Positions 63,813 through 64,000 of a DNA stretch of 64,000 bases are shown one piece after another. Position 1 is the first letter of the stretch. Each line of letters opens with the position of its first letter. The DNA is taken from NCBI RefSeq assembly GCF_900964775.1, contig NC_041825.1, positions 3,322,001-3,386,000 on the forward strand. The letters run 5' to 3'. This DNA comes from Scleropages formosus. Taxonomy: Eukaryota > Chordata > Actinopteri > Osteoglossiformes > Osteoglossidae. The notes below the pieces were generated by a model. It made no database searches, was not told the DNA's origin, and saw only the letters and a program-made list of their open reading frames with translations. The position numbers and the translations under genes were made by a program.

Positions 63813-64000
63813 CTGAGGGGCGACACAGCGAGAACGGTTAGTGGGCCAAGGCAAGAGTAGCGGGACGACAAAACGTACGTTCGTACAAAGGACGACACAA
63901 ACAGACCGTTAGGTGAACTTCTCAGCACATTGTATTCAATCTCTTCTTGTTCGCTGAGAGGGAGACAATATGTAGAAAGGATGGTTACGCTGCTGGTGGT

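Overview
The window is vertebrate nuclear DNA, almost certainly from a ray-finned fish (teleost). It has split genes with GT-AG introns, CpG-rich promoters, many short tRNA-derived SINEs with target-site duplications, several MITEs and abundant microsatellites. The dominant SINE (with a TG-rich tail) resembles a repeat I associate with osteoglossomorph fishes such as arowanas, but I could not search a database, so that placement is only a guess. There are no bacterial-style operons, CRISPR arrays or phage genes.

Layout, left to right: 0-3.8 kb is repeat-bearing intergenic DNA with one solo-LTR-like fossil. 3.87-5.02 kb (+) is an intronless mucin-type membrane protein that I identify as leukosialin/CD43 (spn). 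8.17-19.6 kb (-) is bcl2l12, with seven 3' exons and a first exon in a CpG-rich promoter; its 5.7-kb first intron holds a degenerate satellite, MITEs and SINEs. 20.8 kb (-) is the microRNA gene mir-150. 26.7-31.9 kb (-) is a Pax6-family gene without a paired domain, i.e. pax10 (also called pax6.3). 32-44 kb is a 12-kb gene-poor interval that probably contains pax10 control DNA. 44.3-48.3 kb (+) is nosip, nine exons and complete. 50.4-52.9 kb (-) is an hrc-like Asp-rich, Cys-tailed luminal calcium-binding protein. 56.2 kb to the window end (-) is the 3' half of trpm4, encoding the pore, TRP-box region and C-terminal coiled coil.

Most of the genes (bcl2l12, mir-150, nosip, hrc, trpm4) have human counterparts in 19q13.33, so this is an old syntenic block. 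Mammals lack pax10 here, and human SPN lies on chromosome 16p11.2. The genes do not form one pathway. Three neighbours (spn, bcl2l12, mir-150) have leukocyte or apoptosis roles; hrc and trpm4 both act in calcium handling.

The most interesting points are: the paired-less pax10 with a homeodomain identical to that of Pax6 as I remember it; a possible unrecognised 5' coding exon for it; the mir-150 hairpin; an in-frame upstream start for bcl2l12; and alternative 3' ends for hrc. Exon limits were read by eye from splice sites, reading phase and remembered protein sequences, and were checked only for phase consistency.
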